Assembly: GCA_030247885.1 (NCBI GenBank)
Contig: JAPDRO010000008.1
Coordinates: forward strand, 1,054,001-1,118,000
Source: Taxawa tesnikishii (nom. ined.)
Lineage: Eukaryota; Ascomycota; Dothideomycetes; Dothideales
Length of the DNA stretch: 64,000 nt
Direction of reading: 5' to 3'
Part shown: positions 33,913 through 43,963 of the stretch, piece after piece
How the letters are laid out: each line of letters opens with the position of its first letter
Position numbering within the stretch: position 1 is the stretch's first letter
Made by a program: the position numbers and the translations under genes
Notes under the pieces: model-generated
Told to the model about the DNA's origin: nothing
Databases searched by the model: none
Seen by the model: only the letters and a program-made list of their open reading frames with translations

Positions 33913-35850
33913 ATGCGTTTCTTGGCGGATGTGGTCGTCTTGTCGACGCTGCTGCTGAACAGCTTCACTTCGGCAATCCCCGTTAAGCAGCAAGAGCGAT
34001 TGTCGCTCAAGGAACAGAAGCATTTCGGCAGCCCGCAGCACGGCAGACCATTCACGAGGAAGCACAATGACCCGTACGATCACAAGATTGATACGGTTGG
34101 AAATGGGATGCAGCCACTTCCTTTCGTGAGTATCCTCATTTCTTAGCCCTATGTGTCGAACGAATCCACACAATCCCACGTTTTTCTCCCTCTCTCTTCG
34201 TTCGCCCGTAGAGCATTCCCGGATCATATCGAAGTTAGAGCACAATGCCTATCACGGAATGCGTTTCGTTCAACCACAGCTGGGACATGTCCTGTTCCGT
34301 CCACCCTTACTGACCACTCATACAGCGCAACGGCGACGGCGCTACCATGCTCGGTCCTCGCAACAAAGACCGCGAGAGGCAAAACCCGGATATGATTCGA
34401 CCACCAAGGTGAGCTAACCTGCCTGCCACAAACACAAAAAGAGACAAACTGACGTTCTCCCCCCCAGCACCGACCATGGCACAATGCCAAACATGCGTTG
34501 GTCCTTCGCAGACTCGCACATCAGGATTGAGGAAGGTGGCTGGACCAGGCAGACGACTGTGAGAGAACTGCCGACTAGCAAGGAACTGGCTGGCGTCAAC
34601 ATGCGACTGGATGAGGTATGTCATGTTATCAGTGTTGCTATGCGGAGTTCAGAGCTGACCAGGAGCAGGGTGTCATCAGAGAGTTGCACTGGCACAAGGA
34701 AGCCGAGTGGGCCTACGTGCTGGAAGGTACGGTCTCCCTAGCGTTCGAGTGCTCAATGTACGTGCTGATCGCTGATGTGCTGCAGGCAATGTGCGAGTGA
34801 CGGCCCTTGATCTCGACGGTGGCAGCTTCGTGGACGATCTCGAGAAGGGTGATCTGTGGTAGTAAGCCGCTCTTCCCATTTCATCTGCTCGAACTACAGA
34901 GTTGACAAGTGCATTAGCTTCCCTGCAGGTCACCCGCACTCTTTGCAGGGCCTATCACCTAACGGCACCGAATTCCTTCTGATATTCGATGATGGGGGCT
35001 TTTCCGAGGACTCGACATTCTTGTTGACCGACTGGCTTGGTGAGTAAACCCCTTCCTAAATTCCTGCCTAATAGTCCATCTAACCTCCTCCACAGCCCAT
35101 ACCCCCAAAGCAGTAATATCCGAAAACTTCCGCCTGGCCCCCGAAGTCTTCGACGCCATCCCCGAATCCGAAAAGTACATCTTCCAAGGCTCCCTCCCGG
35201 GCTCCATCGACGACGAAGTCCCCAAGGGCCACGACATCAAAAAGTCCAAGCTCAACTTCACCCACAAAATGCTCGCCCAGAAGCCCGAAAACGCGACCGG
35301 AGGCGACGTCCGCATCACCGACAGCACAAACTTCCCCATCTCCAAGACCGTGGCGGCGGCCCACCTGAGCATCCACCCGGGCGCCATGCGCGAGATGCAC
35401 TGGCACCCCAACGCCGACGAGTGGAGCTTCTTCATCAAGGGCCGCGCGCGCGTCACCGTCTTCGCGGCCGAGGGCAACGCGCGGACCTTCGACTACACGG
35501 CCGGCGACGTGGGCATCGTGCCCAAGAACATGGGCCACTTCATCGAGAATTTGAGCGAGGAGGAAGACCTCGAGGTGCTGGAGATATTCCGCGCCGACAA
35601 GTTTGAGGACTTTAGCCTGTTCCAGTGGATGGGCGAGACGCCGCAGAGGTTGGTGCGGGACCACCTGTTCGCGACGGACAAGAAGGCGGGAGAGAAGTTC
35701 GAGAAGGCGATCAAGGGGGCGGAGAAGGATGTTATCAAGAAGAAGTGGGGGAGGATGTCGGATTGGAGTTCATTGCTTGAAGAGACGGTCCGAAAAAGGG
35801 TTGGTCGCCGCCCCCCCCCCCCCCCTAATATGGCTCCGAAAAAGCGGTAA
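33913..35850 (+). CDS. Secreted bicupin oxalate decarboxylase
   Basis: Seven exons fit (33913-34125, 34326-34408, 34468-34615, 34669-34726, 34786-34861, 34918-35039, 35096-35850), all with GT-AG ends and matching phases. The product has a signal peptide ([21 protein letters not shown]) and two cupin domains. The first carries [14 protein letters not shown] and [10 protein letters not shown]; the second carries [17 protein letters not shown] and [11 protein letters not shown]. These supply the His3-Glu manganese sites of oxalate decarboxylases, which turn oxalate into formate and CO2. The lid sequence between the domains that separates decarboxylase from oxidase activity was not resolved, so an oxidase is possible. 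A run of 15 C at the 3' end sets the C-terminal frame, so the last dozen residues are unsure. Confidence 0.88.
35811..35825 (+). repeat. Poly-C run at the end of the oxalate decarboxylase gene
   Basis: Fifteen consecutive C encode a short Pro stretch. Runs like this are prone to slippage and miscalling, and any change in length alters the C-terminus of the bicupin. Confidence 0.85.
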
Positions 35851-35907
35851 CGATCGATGTAAACATAATTGCCCCCCTCCCCTCAAACTCCGACAGCCAC
35901 ACAGAAA

Positions 35908-37111
35908 TCATAACCTGCTCTTTGCTTTGCTCCTGTTGGCATCCCGGTTCCTCTGTGCCATCTTCAACAACGCATACAGCGTCTGCATCCTCGGCATCTC
36001 GATCCCCTTGGCCCTCGCAATGCGGATAGGATTCCCTAATATCACCTCCAACTCCATCGCCGATCCACGTTCCCAATCCCCCACATGCTCGGGCGGCTCC
36101 CACTCGTGTTCTTCTGCGTGCTCTTGAGGATCCTGTCCGCGGTCGCGAACTCGGCCGGGAACGGCACTCCGAGGACCTTCGGCGCGGTCGTGAGGACTTC
36201 GTCCATCACGCCCTTGAGGTGCGTGTGCAGTTCCGGGTCGTGGGACATGGCGGAGTTTGTGGCTCCGTTCGAGAGCACGGAGGAGGGGTTCATGGACGCG
36301 TTGATCGCGATCTTGTGCCAGCGCACGAGCTGCAGTTTCGCGTGGCTGTACGCGGATGCGTCTTTGATCCCGCCTTCGACCAGCAACCGGACGAAGTCGT
36401 CGTTTGCGGCGGTGGCGTCGTTGGTGCTGCCCTGTGGCTTGAGGTTGTGCTCGGGCTTGGTGTTGAACTGGCGGGTCTCCTCCAGTGGCTTGTATTCGAC
36501 AACGTCCGACCGGTTCTTTTCCTGCGCGGGTAGAGTACCCTGCGGCTTGATGTTGCTCTCGGGCTTGGTGTTGAATTGATGCGTCTCTTCCAACGGCTTG
36601 TAGTCTACCCCTTCCCGATTCTCCTCAGACTCTGGCAGGTAGGGTCCGACGTTGATGCGCGTCCAGCGGTTGTGCTTGATCTGTCCGGGCGCGTCCTGGA
36701 CCGCCGAAACGATGGTCACGGCACTGAGCACGTTCGCCTGCGGGAATCTCTTCTTGTACGGTTCCTCGACCCCCAATCCGTTCTGTATCAACACAATGGA
36801 TGTCCCTTCTCCCACCAATCCCTCCAACTGCGCCGAGTCGTCTGATACGTCGGGTAGTGCTTTTGTGCTCACGACAATGTAGTCCCAGTTCACTTTGCTA
36901 TTCCTAGCTTCCCTGGATTTGGAAACGTCCGTGTCGGTATCCAGTGGTAGGACCCGTATTGTGGCGAAGTGACAGAGAAGCCATTGGCATTGACGGCGGA
37001 ATAGTTGGAGCGGCAGACGCAGGAGACGGATGTGTTGGGGACCTGAGCCAAGCGGGAGCCGTAGAACGCGCCCACGGCGCCGGCGCCGAAGATGAGGATT
37101 TCGGTGGGCAT
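35908..37111 (-). CDS. 2-dehydropantoate 2-reductase (ketopantoate reductase family)
   Basis: The N-terminus MPTEILIFGAGAVGAFYGSR is the Rossmann NADP-binding motif of the ApbA/PanE family. WDYIVVSTKALPD, IVLIQNGLGVEEPY and HKIAINASMNPSSVL are family blocks. The C-terminus (ELEVILGNPIRIARAKGIEM, MQTLYALLKM) is the usual helical domain. These enzymes reduce ketopantoate to pantoate on the way to coenzyme A. Fungi hold several paralogues, so the substrate is not certain. Between the two domains a block of about 22 residues (YKPLEET.QFNTKPE) occurs twice, an insertion unusual for the family. One base is missing near 36920 and another in a G-run near 36080. The stop is then 35908-35910, only 57 bp from the convergent oxalate decarboxylase gene. 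Confidence 0.8.
36427..36606 (-). repeat. Internal tandem duplication in the reductase gene
   Basis: Two copies of about 66 bp, spaced by about 114 bp, encode YKPLEETHQFNTKPESNIKPQ and YKPLEETRQFNTKPEHNLKP-type blocks. Third codon positions differ more than first and second, so the duplication is not recent and the protein sequence appears kept. Confidence 0.75.
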
Positions 37112-37706
37112 TCTTGGGATTGTTTTGGTGTATACAGACAAAATGCTTTGTGTTGTGGGTATGTGCAGAGAGACTCAAGGGAGGTGAAATGTCCGGCGTG
37201 TGCTTCTTCACGAACTCTCCCACTCTATACTCTACTCCGCGATCCAATCTAACCTCGGCTCCGCTCTTCTCGGGCTGTAGAGCCCAATCTTGCTACTTCG
37301 TTCCATCACAATTAAACTATCACGCCTTGCATCCCGCCCACGGTCACGCTCCCATGCAGTCCTTTCTGGAAGGGTTGGTGCAGTGTCGTATACTACGATG
37401 CAGTGTAGTCGACTTGTATGTGGTATGATGTAAGAGCGGCTGCCTTGGCGTTTCGAGTCAACGGGACATGATGTGAAATACGGCTTCTCTCGTCATTTGA
37501 AACAGGAGTTAGGTACAGAACAACCAGTCTCGTAGCCAGTCCCGGGCAGCAAGAAGTTGGGTGGGTGGAGAGCCGGAGAGCCTTTCAGCTCAGTAGACAA
37601 CAGACATATAGACTGGCTCATTCCCCTTTGAGTATACAGCTTCAGTTGGTTTCATCCTGTCCCAAAATCCATTTCTTTTGCACTTTTCATTGTCCACGAG
37701 CTTGCA
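37112..37706. promoter_or_regulatory. Divergent intergenic region, reductase and membrane protein genes
   Basis: About 600 bp lie between outward-facing starts. No gene or specific site was recognised. Confidence 0.4.
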
Positions 37707-39062
37707 ATGAACAGCACAAACTCCACGAACCCAATCACCCGTGAGGCTCCCGGCCTTCCTGAGCTCCCTGACATCGACATCTCCGGCAAGGCTACGTGGT
37801 GGCTTGCTTGGGTGGGATGTGTCTTGATCGTTCGTTTTCTGATGGTAGAGCGCAAGCTGGACGGTGCAAGATTCGGAATCATTGGTTGCATCACAGGCGC
37901 AATTGGGAGATTGGGGGATGGTGACGACAGTGAATGGGCCAAACTTTATCACAGCCTCCAGAACAACAACACCGCGACACGCTCTCCGGATACGGCAAAC
38001 ACCGGCGCCACATCAACCAGAGCAACATCAGCTCAACAAAACGGATACACGGTGGGAAATGCCCACATTGGGATGTGGCAACTGAGGCTTCGCAAGAAAC
38101 TATGGATCAGATGGATTGTGGATCTCTTCTCCTGGCACCGGATGTACTGGTTTGGGCCACCAGCACAGGGCCACGAATCCAACCCGCCACAAAGCCGCCG
38201 CAGGCTCGGAACTGCTCGTCAGCGTTACGGCGACAGCCACACTATTGGCGTGATTGCACCCAGCAACGATCAATTGATTCTGCTTTACGGCACGCAGTCA
38301 AGGGTTATTGCGGAAGGAAGCGGTCGTCCAGACGACTTCAGTAAAGACAAGCGATGGAAAGTTCAGCGATATGCGTTCTACTTTCTTCTGTTTGGTTGCG
38401 GACTTTCGATTCGTTCCATGTGAATTGGCATCATCGCTACGGGCACGCTGGAATTGCTGCTCCTGTGCTCTTGGTTTCTGGGACGAAACCTCTCCGAAGA
38501 ACACCAGAACTTCTGCAATCGTGTAAGCAGGGACGCGGAGTGTATCGAGCAAGCGGCAAGAGAGCTGGTACCTAAAGGCACTGGCGAAGGTGGAGGTGGG
38601 AGAAGAACACTAGATGTCATCTTGGTCTACGGTAGAACAGCTGCATGGTGTCGTTGCGCTCCCACCGAACATCCCACCGATCCGGAGAGAATCTGGGACA
38701 ACAACACCTGGATGTCTTTGTGTATCCCGAAGTCGAATGCAGTCGCAGACACCATCTTCGCTGGGCTCGGCTTGCTCGCACACACTTTGCTCCCGTGGGG
38801 CTGGGTTCAATTCCCTCCGAATCTGTTCTTTGCAGGTCTGGCAGCCATTTTCGAGGGCATGAAGCCCGGCTCAGGTCTGTTCGTTGTGTTGGTTCTCGCA
38901 CCCATGCCCATATGGGCGACGTACCCCGGCGGGATGTGGCAACATGAGGATAACTGGACTTTGGCTTGGTACGTATGCTTGACGCAGTGGATGAGCGGGC
39001 ACGCCATTGACTTCGCGTCGCTCATCGAATGGTTCAAGGAGCTCCTGGATTCTGGCAATTGA
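37707..39062 (+). CDS. Hypothetical polytopic membrane protein, in-frame TGA
   Basis: The frame starts MNSTNSTNPITREAPG and has membrane-like segments WWLAWVGCVLIVRFLMV, YAFYFLLFGCG, a helix after 38423 (IGIIATGTLELLLLCSWFLG), FAGLGLLAHTLLPWGWVQF, LFFAGLAAIFEG and GLFVVLVLAPMPIW, ending FKELLDSGN. A TGA at 38421-38423 splits the otherwise continuous frame. An intron from a nearby GTGAAT or a sequence error are both possible. I do not recognise the family, but the hydrophobic pattern resembles multi-pass fungal membrane proteins of unknown role. Confidence 0.5.
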
Positions 39063-39377
39063 TAACGGACGATATCCTGGTTAATTGTACCGCATTTATA
39101 CTTGGAATGGAAATTGCCTGCAAAAACTTATGCTCTTTGTGTTGTACTTTGCTCCAACTAGGTCTTGGCCGCGTATCAGATTCTTTTGGTGAAGCAATAT
39201 ACCAGCTTCGTCTGAGTTTTTTCGCTTCTAATTGTTGGGGGAAACGGGTGCATCCAAGCGATAATGGGTCGAAGGGACTTCTAGTATGGCGTTCAAGGCC
39301 AAGCTTTTGTTAGGTCCATGCCTCATGATATTACAACTAATGTTACATCGTGCTTTCATCCCACCTCGTCCCCAACT

Positions 39378-40089
39378 CTACTTCTTCTCGTGGCGTCCGT
39401 CGTCTCCATTCTCATAGGGACCACCGCTCAACTTGACCTTACCCTTCTCTTCGTTCTCCTTCTTCGGCCTCCTGCTCCACTCAGGCGCCTCATCCTGTCC
39501 ATTATCTTCCTCCTCGTCGCCCTCCTCCTTAGTCTTGTGCACCGTCCTGCTGTCGTGCTCCGCAGGACTGTAGATGGTGATCAACTCCAGCGGCTTGTCC
39601 TTGGACGTGTTGATGAACTGGTGCTGAGTTCCCGCGGGCACGATGACCACGTCCGTGGCTTTGACGTCCTGTTCCCTTGCCGTCAGCTCGCCCCGCCAAC
39701 CAAGTCCAGCGGATTGGGGGGAGGGGGATGCTCACCTGATCCACACCCGCGACCGTAGCCTTGCCCTCTCCGGACGTGAAGATCAACACCTGGTCGACCG
39801 TGTGCACCTCGTCGCCGATGTCGCCGCCGACGGGGATTTCCATCGTCACGAGCTGGCTGTAGAGACCGGTGTGCATGACCTTCCTGAACTGGCCGAACTC
39901 GCGCACCTTGGAAGTCATGCCGGGGAAGTAGACCATCTTGTGCTTTGGCGGGTCCGCCGACATGCTCGAATCTTTGCCCATGTTTGCTGGTGTTGCCGTG
40001 AATTGTCTTGTGAGGAGTGGTGCGGTTTGTTTGAGAAAGGTACGGCTTGTTGCTGTGGATGCTGGACGGAGGATGCGGGTTGCGAGCAT
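39378..40089 (-). CDS. Mitochondrial cupin-domain protein
   Basis: Two exons (40089-39736 and 39668-39378, intron 39669-39735) give 214 residues. The N-terminus (MLATRILRPASTATSRTFLK, then RQFTATPANMG) is Arg/Ser-rich and lacks acids, as expected for a mitochondrial presequence. The single cupin domain shows GGDIGDEVHTVDQVLIFTSG and VIVPAGTQHQFINT. The tail is highly charged and likely disordered. The first motif has a single His, so metal binding differs from the oxalate decarboxylase type. Substrate unknown. The frame is intact. Confidence 0.8.
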
Positions 40090-40518
40090 TGAAATGTTGC
40101 AATGGAAAGGGACTTGTTCTTATCTTCCGGAGAGGGAGACGAATGCCTACCTGTTGTTAATACCGCACGTCTTGATTACCTGTGCCTGACGATGATGCGT
40201 GCGTGGGATGGATGAAGTCATAGTTGACGCTCAGGGTCTTTTGTGGAGAGATGGAGAGAGCCGCGGTCGACCTTCCGATTTGATTGACGCGCCCTATGCG
40301 AACATCACACCACCAATGCATTACGAGAACGAGAAGGGAAAAGAGAAGAGACACTGCTCTGAGTGGAACTCGATATCTAATGTTACAGAATGAACGGCTT
40401 TGTCGCATCCGCCGCCAGTGGAACAAGTTTGTCCAGCAGAGAGCTATAGTACAAGCGCTGTATGAATCCATCATGAGAACGAGCCAGTTTCAGATGAGTG
40501 TGCTGTCATTCGTATCCA
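40090..40518. other. Intergenic region, no gene seen
   Basis: This is the cupin gene promoter and the 3' flank of the RTT103-like gene. Nothing else was recognised. Confidence 0.4.
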
Positions 40519-42135
40519 TTACTGAGCACCAAGCATAGCTGCAACCTCGTCGTCAATCTCCACCCCATTGCCGGTGCCAAAGATCTCGTCGTCCATGTCC
40601 GCTGGCTTGTGGCTTATCTTTCTGCGCTTGAGTCTTGGATCCGCCGTAGCACCGTTCGTTGGCGGAGTAGAAGAGGCCGGGCGGACTTGGCCTAAAGTGT
40701 TCAGAGTACTCAACAAGTCAGGTCCAATGGAAGGCGAGATGCTGTGATCGTTCTGCTGGCCCGTTTGGAGTGCGGGCGGGGGTTCGAATGCTGGCGGCGG
40801 CTCGTTACGGTTGACTCCTTGCTCCTGGATCTGATCTGCTAGGAAGGTCTCGCTCTCAAGCAGGCTCTCTCGTGGTGCTGATTCGCCTGCTGTCGTCTCC
40901 AATTGCCCTTCGGGTCCAGGTGAAGCGTCAGGAGTGAATGCCTCCATGGAAGGTGGCGTGAAGCCTTCCACTTCTGGACTTCCCGCACCGTCACCGTCCG
41001 CGGCACCTCCTGCCATGCTTCCAGTCACGCTGGGGATGGCTGTGAGGGAGTGCTCTCCGCAGAAAGACCCCTCATGATTGCGTCTTCCACTTCCTTCTTC
41101 TTGGATTCGATGCTGACCTTGCGATTGGTAAGATCAACGCGAGTGGCCTCTTCTTCGGCAAGCTTGCTTCTGTTGCTCTCCAATAGCTTCTCAAGTCCCG
41201 CAATTAGCTCTTTGCGCGCTTTGATGCTATCGTTGACTGCACCCTCTGCATTTGCCAGGTTCTTGAGCAGAGATGACAATCGCGCAGCATGCACCGGAGG
41301 AGTAGGTATCGGAGTTGCGGGATCCGTCATTTTGGCGTAATCGGTGTTTGCTGTGTTGAGCAGGGGCGAGCGCTGGTCTCTGCACGGCTCAGTGAAGACT
41401 GGCTCTGGACAAGAAATTGTAACTCTGGTGGAGCGGTCGAGTTTCCAAACAGCGACCCTCCAAGCCGTGGTGCACCTGCACTCTTGGAGCGGTTCTTGTC
41501 GATGTCTATCCACAAGATCAGCAGGCGTACGGGATTCATCAAATCTGATCGCGTACCATCGATGCGGGTCTCTGTTGCGCGTTGGATTGCTTCCTCGAAG
41601 ATAGTGCGCTGGCGCCAGACTTCGACCACTCGTCGGATTTTTGCTGAACTTCCTGCGTAGAGCCTTTGTACGCAGTGGCTGTGGCCTCGGCGACGATCTG
41701 TGTATATCAGTAAACTCGCTTTGATCAGACATGTTTCTCCTCATACCGGGGTAAATGCAAGGAGGAAATCGTCCTTTTGCGCGCCTTCGATTGCTGCACA
41801 ACCTCTGTGATATCGGTCAGCCAAGGGCGCTACACCATATATGAGATTGCATACCGTTGGCCAGGTAGATCAAGTTGAGCCTCTTGCTCGAGTTGGACTC
41901 CTTGAGCCGGTCGAGCCACAGTTGCGCGGTGCGATCTGCATGCCTCCTGTACGGCAGCATATAGTTAGTTTCCGTGGATTTGCGGCATGGCTTTGATATG
42001 CAGAGGAGGGATGGTTATGGATATGGATAACAATCACCTATGGAACATGATCCATTGCGCCACGGACACGATACTATCTTGAGTCTCATTGAGCGCAGAC
42101 AGCTTCGCCTTGACGGCATCGTCTGTGTAAGCCAT
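40519..42135 (-). CDS. RTT103/RPRD-like CID protein (RNA polymerase II CTD binding)
   Basis: Starts MAYTDDAVKAKLSALNETQD. The CTD-interacting domain follows over several exons: IVSVAQWIMFHRRHADRTAQ, LWLDRLKESNSSKRLNLIYL-A-NE, FLLAFTPIVAEATATAY, VVEVWRQRTIFEEAI. Introns fit at 41947-42037, 41805-41854, 41698-41746 and from about 41556. A second helical, coiled-coil region (LLKNLANAEGAVNDSIKARK, GLEKLLESNRSKLAEEE) and a Pro-rich tail with a basic cluster (RLKRRKISHK) end at IDDEVAAMLGAQ. Rtt103/RPRD proteins bind Ser2-phosphorylated CTD and act in transcription termination. Four one-base losses, near 41775, 41640, 41366 and 41027, displace the frame without disturbing the family sequence. Confidence 0.82.
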
Positions 42136-42536
42136 GATATGATTTGCACGGCCTTTCAAGATGCTTGGGTGATGTACAACAGCAGGTCACTCTATAGACA
42201 TGAAGCGGTGTGGTGAGATTTTCTCTACGCGCATCCCCTGAAAATACGTCGTGTGTGTGTGCCGGTTGTCTGCTTCGCGCGTGTCGTGTTGATGAAGCAT
42301 GGATGATGCGGCATCGGCAGAACTCTGGCTAATTGCGGCTCCATGCGGCGTCTGGTCTCCAGCTGCTCGCTCATCTCAGGGTGTTGGTGTTGGTGCATGC
42401 TGGCTGTTGGCTACCTCCGTTGTTAACTTGCTATCAAGCATCACACTCTACTTTCTCTTGCTGTCTTCCGCAATCCTCCTTTTTGAACCAAACAAACCGC
42501 CAATCCTCTACAAACTCGAATCATCTGTTAGCGACC
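42136..42536. promoter_or_regulatory. Divergent promoter region, CID protein and clathrin light chain
   Basis: About 400 bp lie between outward-facing starts, with a CT-rich stretch before the clathrin light chain ATG. No specific site was recognised. Confidence 0.4.
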
Positions 42537-43404
42537 ATGGCTGACAGGTTCCCTTCGTTGGACGAGATCGATGCCGGTATGCTTCTAACCACTCCATGAA
42601 CCGTCTTGCCAGGCATTGACATGCCCCAGGCCAGACTGAAGCTAGAGGCGACGCCAACTTCGATGCCCTCGACTCCTCCGAACCCTCCGACTTCCTCTCC
42701 CGCGAACGTGCCCTGCTCGGCGATGACGCCAACCAGTTCTCAACTCCAGCCGACAACACAGCAACCGTAGAGGACGGCGGTGACGACTTGCTTGGCGGTG
42801 GTGAAGACTACCAGCCCGCGCAAGCTGTGGAAGGAGACGACGATATGGGCGGGTTCGAGAGCAGCTTCCCAGCAATCGACACCGGCAACGAGGTGAGCAT
42901 GGTCCTGCCGGTTACCTCCCCGATCCGGGGTCTGACAACGTACAGCGAATGGCACCCGGCGGCACCATCACCGGCTCGGGCGCACCCTACATGCCACCCA
43001 CCTCCTCCCACCAACCCAGCTACGAAGACGAAGCCGAACCAGACGTGATCCGCGAATGGCGCGAGCGCCGCGACATGGCCATCGCGCACCGGGATGAGGT
43101 GTCCGCGAACCGCAAAGCCGAGACGGTCAAGGCGGCTCAGCAAGCCATCGACGACTTCTACGAGAACTACAACAACAAAAGGGACAAGATGATCGCGCAG
43201 ACGCGCAAGGAGGCCGAGGAGTTCCTGCAGAGCCGCGAGGACACGACGGCCGGTGGCACCAGCTGGGAGCGCATCGCGAAGCTCGTCGATCTGAGCGGCA
43301 AGGGCGTCGGTGGTGGCGCCCAGGGTACTGGAAAGGCGAAGTTCAGGGAGCTCTTGATTAGTCTACGCAAGGATGAGAAGGCGCCGGGCGCGACGGGGTA
43401 CTAG
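42537..43404 (+). CDS. clc1: Clathrin light chain
   Basis: Three exons (42537-42576, 42630-42892, 42946-43404) splice to 253 residues. The N-terminus MADRFPSLDEIDAGQTEARG and acidic DDMGGFESSFPAID are the conserved start and the EED-like heavy-chain/Hip1R region. The central helix EPDVIREWRERRDMAIAHRD, with the long KAETVKAAQQAIDDFYENYN coiled coil, binds clathrin heavy chain. The C-terminus KFRELLISLRKDEKAPGATGY is typical of fungal light chains. It regulates coat assembly in endocytosis and Golgi traffic. The frame is intact. Confidence 0.93.
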
Positions 43405-43963
43405 GAGGCTCCGTCTGCCACGGCCGGGTTCTTCAACGGGAAGGATGAATATGCGGGGGCGGAGGCGGCGCTGGACTTCCTTCACGGTTCCTTGACGCGG
43501 AAGAGACGCGTAACCCGCACGCCCCTGACGCGGCAGCTCATCGAAATGCCTCCGAATATGGGTTTGTACGAATAGGCGCCGGATAACCAGGTGCGGTCGT
43601 GGTCATGGCATGGCATCTTTCTAGCTACGATTGCTTTTGTTACACAAGGGGATCTCTTCTTCTGAAACGACCCGACATCACGACCATAGCTTGCTCTGGC
43701 ACAAAAACGAACACAAAGCGAGTTACTCAATAGATCATTTTCAGTCCAAAAAGAGGAAAGCTGTAGTTACACGAGAGAGAGAGATTTGGAATGAAATAGT
43801 CCGCTTTTCGCCGGATAGGAGTTGCCCCACCCAATCCCACGTTTCCCTAGTATAGTGACAACACCACCTTCCTCAAAAAACGCCAATTGATGCAAAAAAA
43901 AAAAAAAAAAAAAAACCCGGGCAAGCCGTGTAAGGCTGTCCAAGCACGCCGACCGACTGCAAC
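43405..43963. other. Convergent intergenic region with a 22-base poly-A run
   Basis: This is shared 3' flank of the clathrin light chain (+) and the ABC transporter gene (-). A run of 22 A at 43894-43915 is the only notable element. It may be a slippage-prone tract or a poly-A artefact. No gene seen. Confidence 0.5.

Noticed and set aside
35080-35664. Minus-strand open frame of 194 residues opposite the second cupin domain
   Set aside because: It is a shadow of the G+C-rich cupin coding sequence, without independent support.
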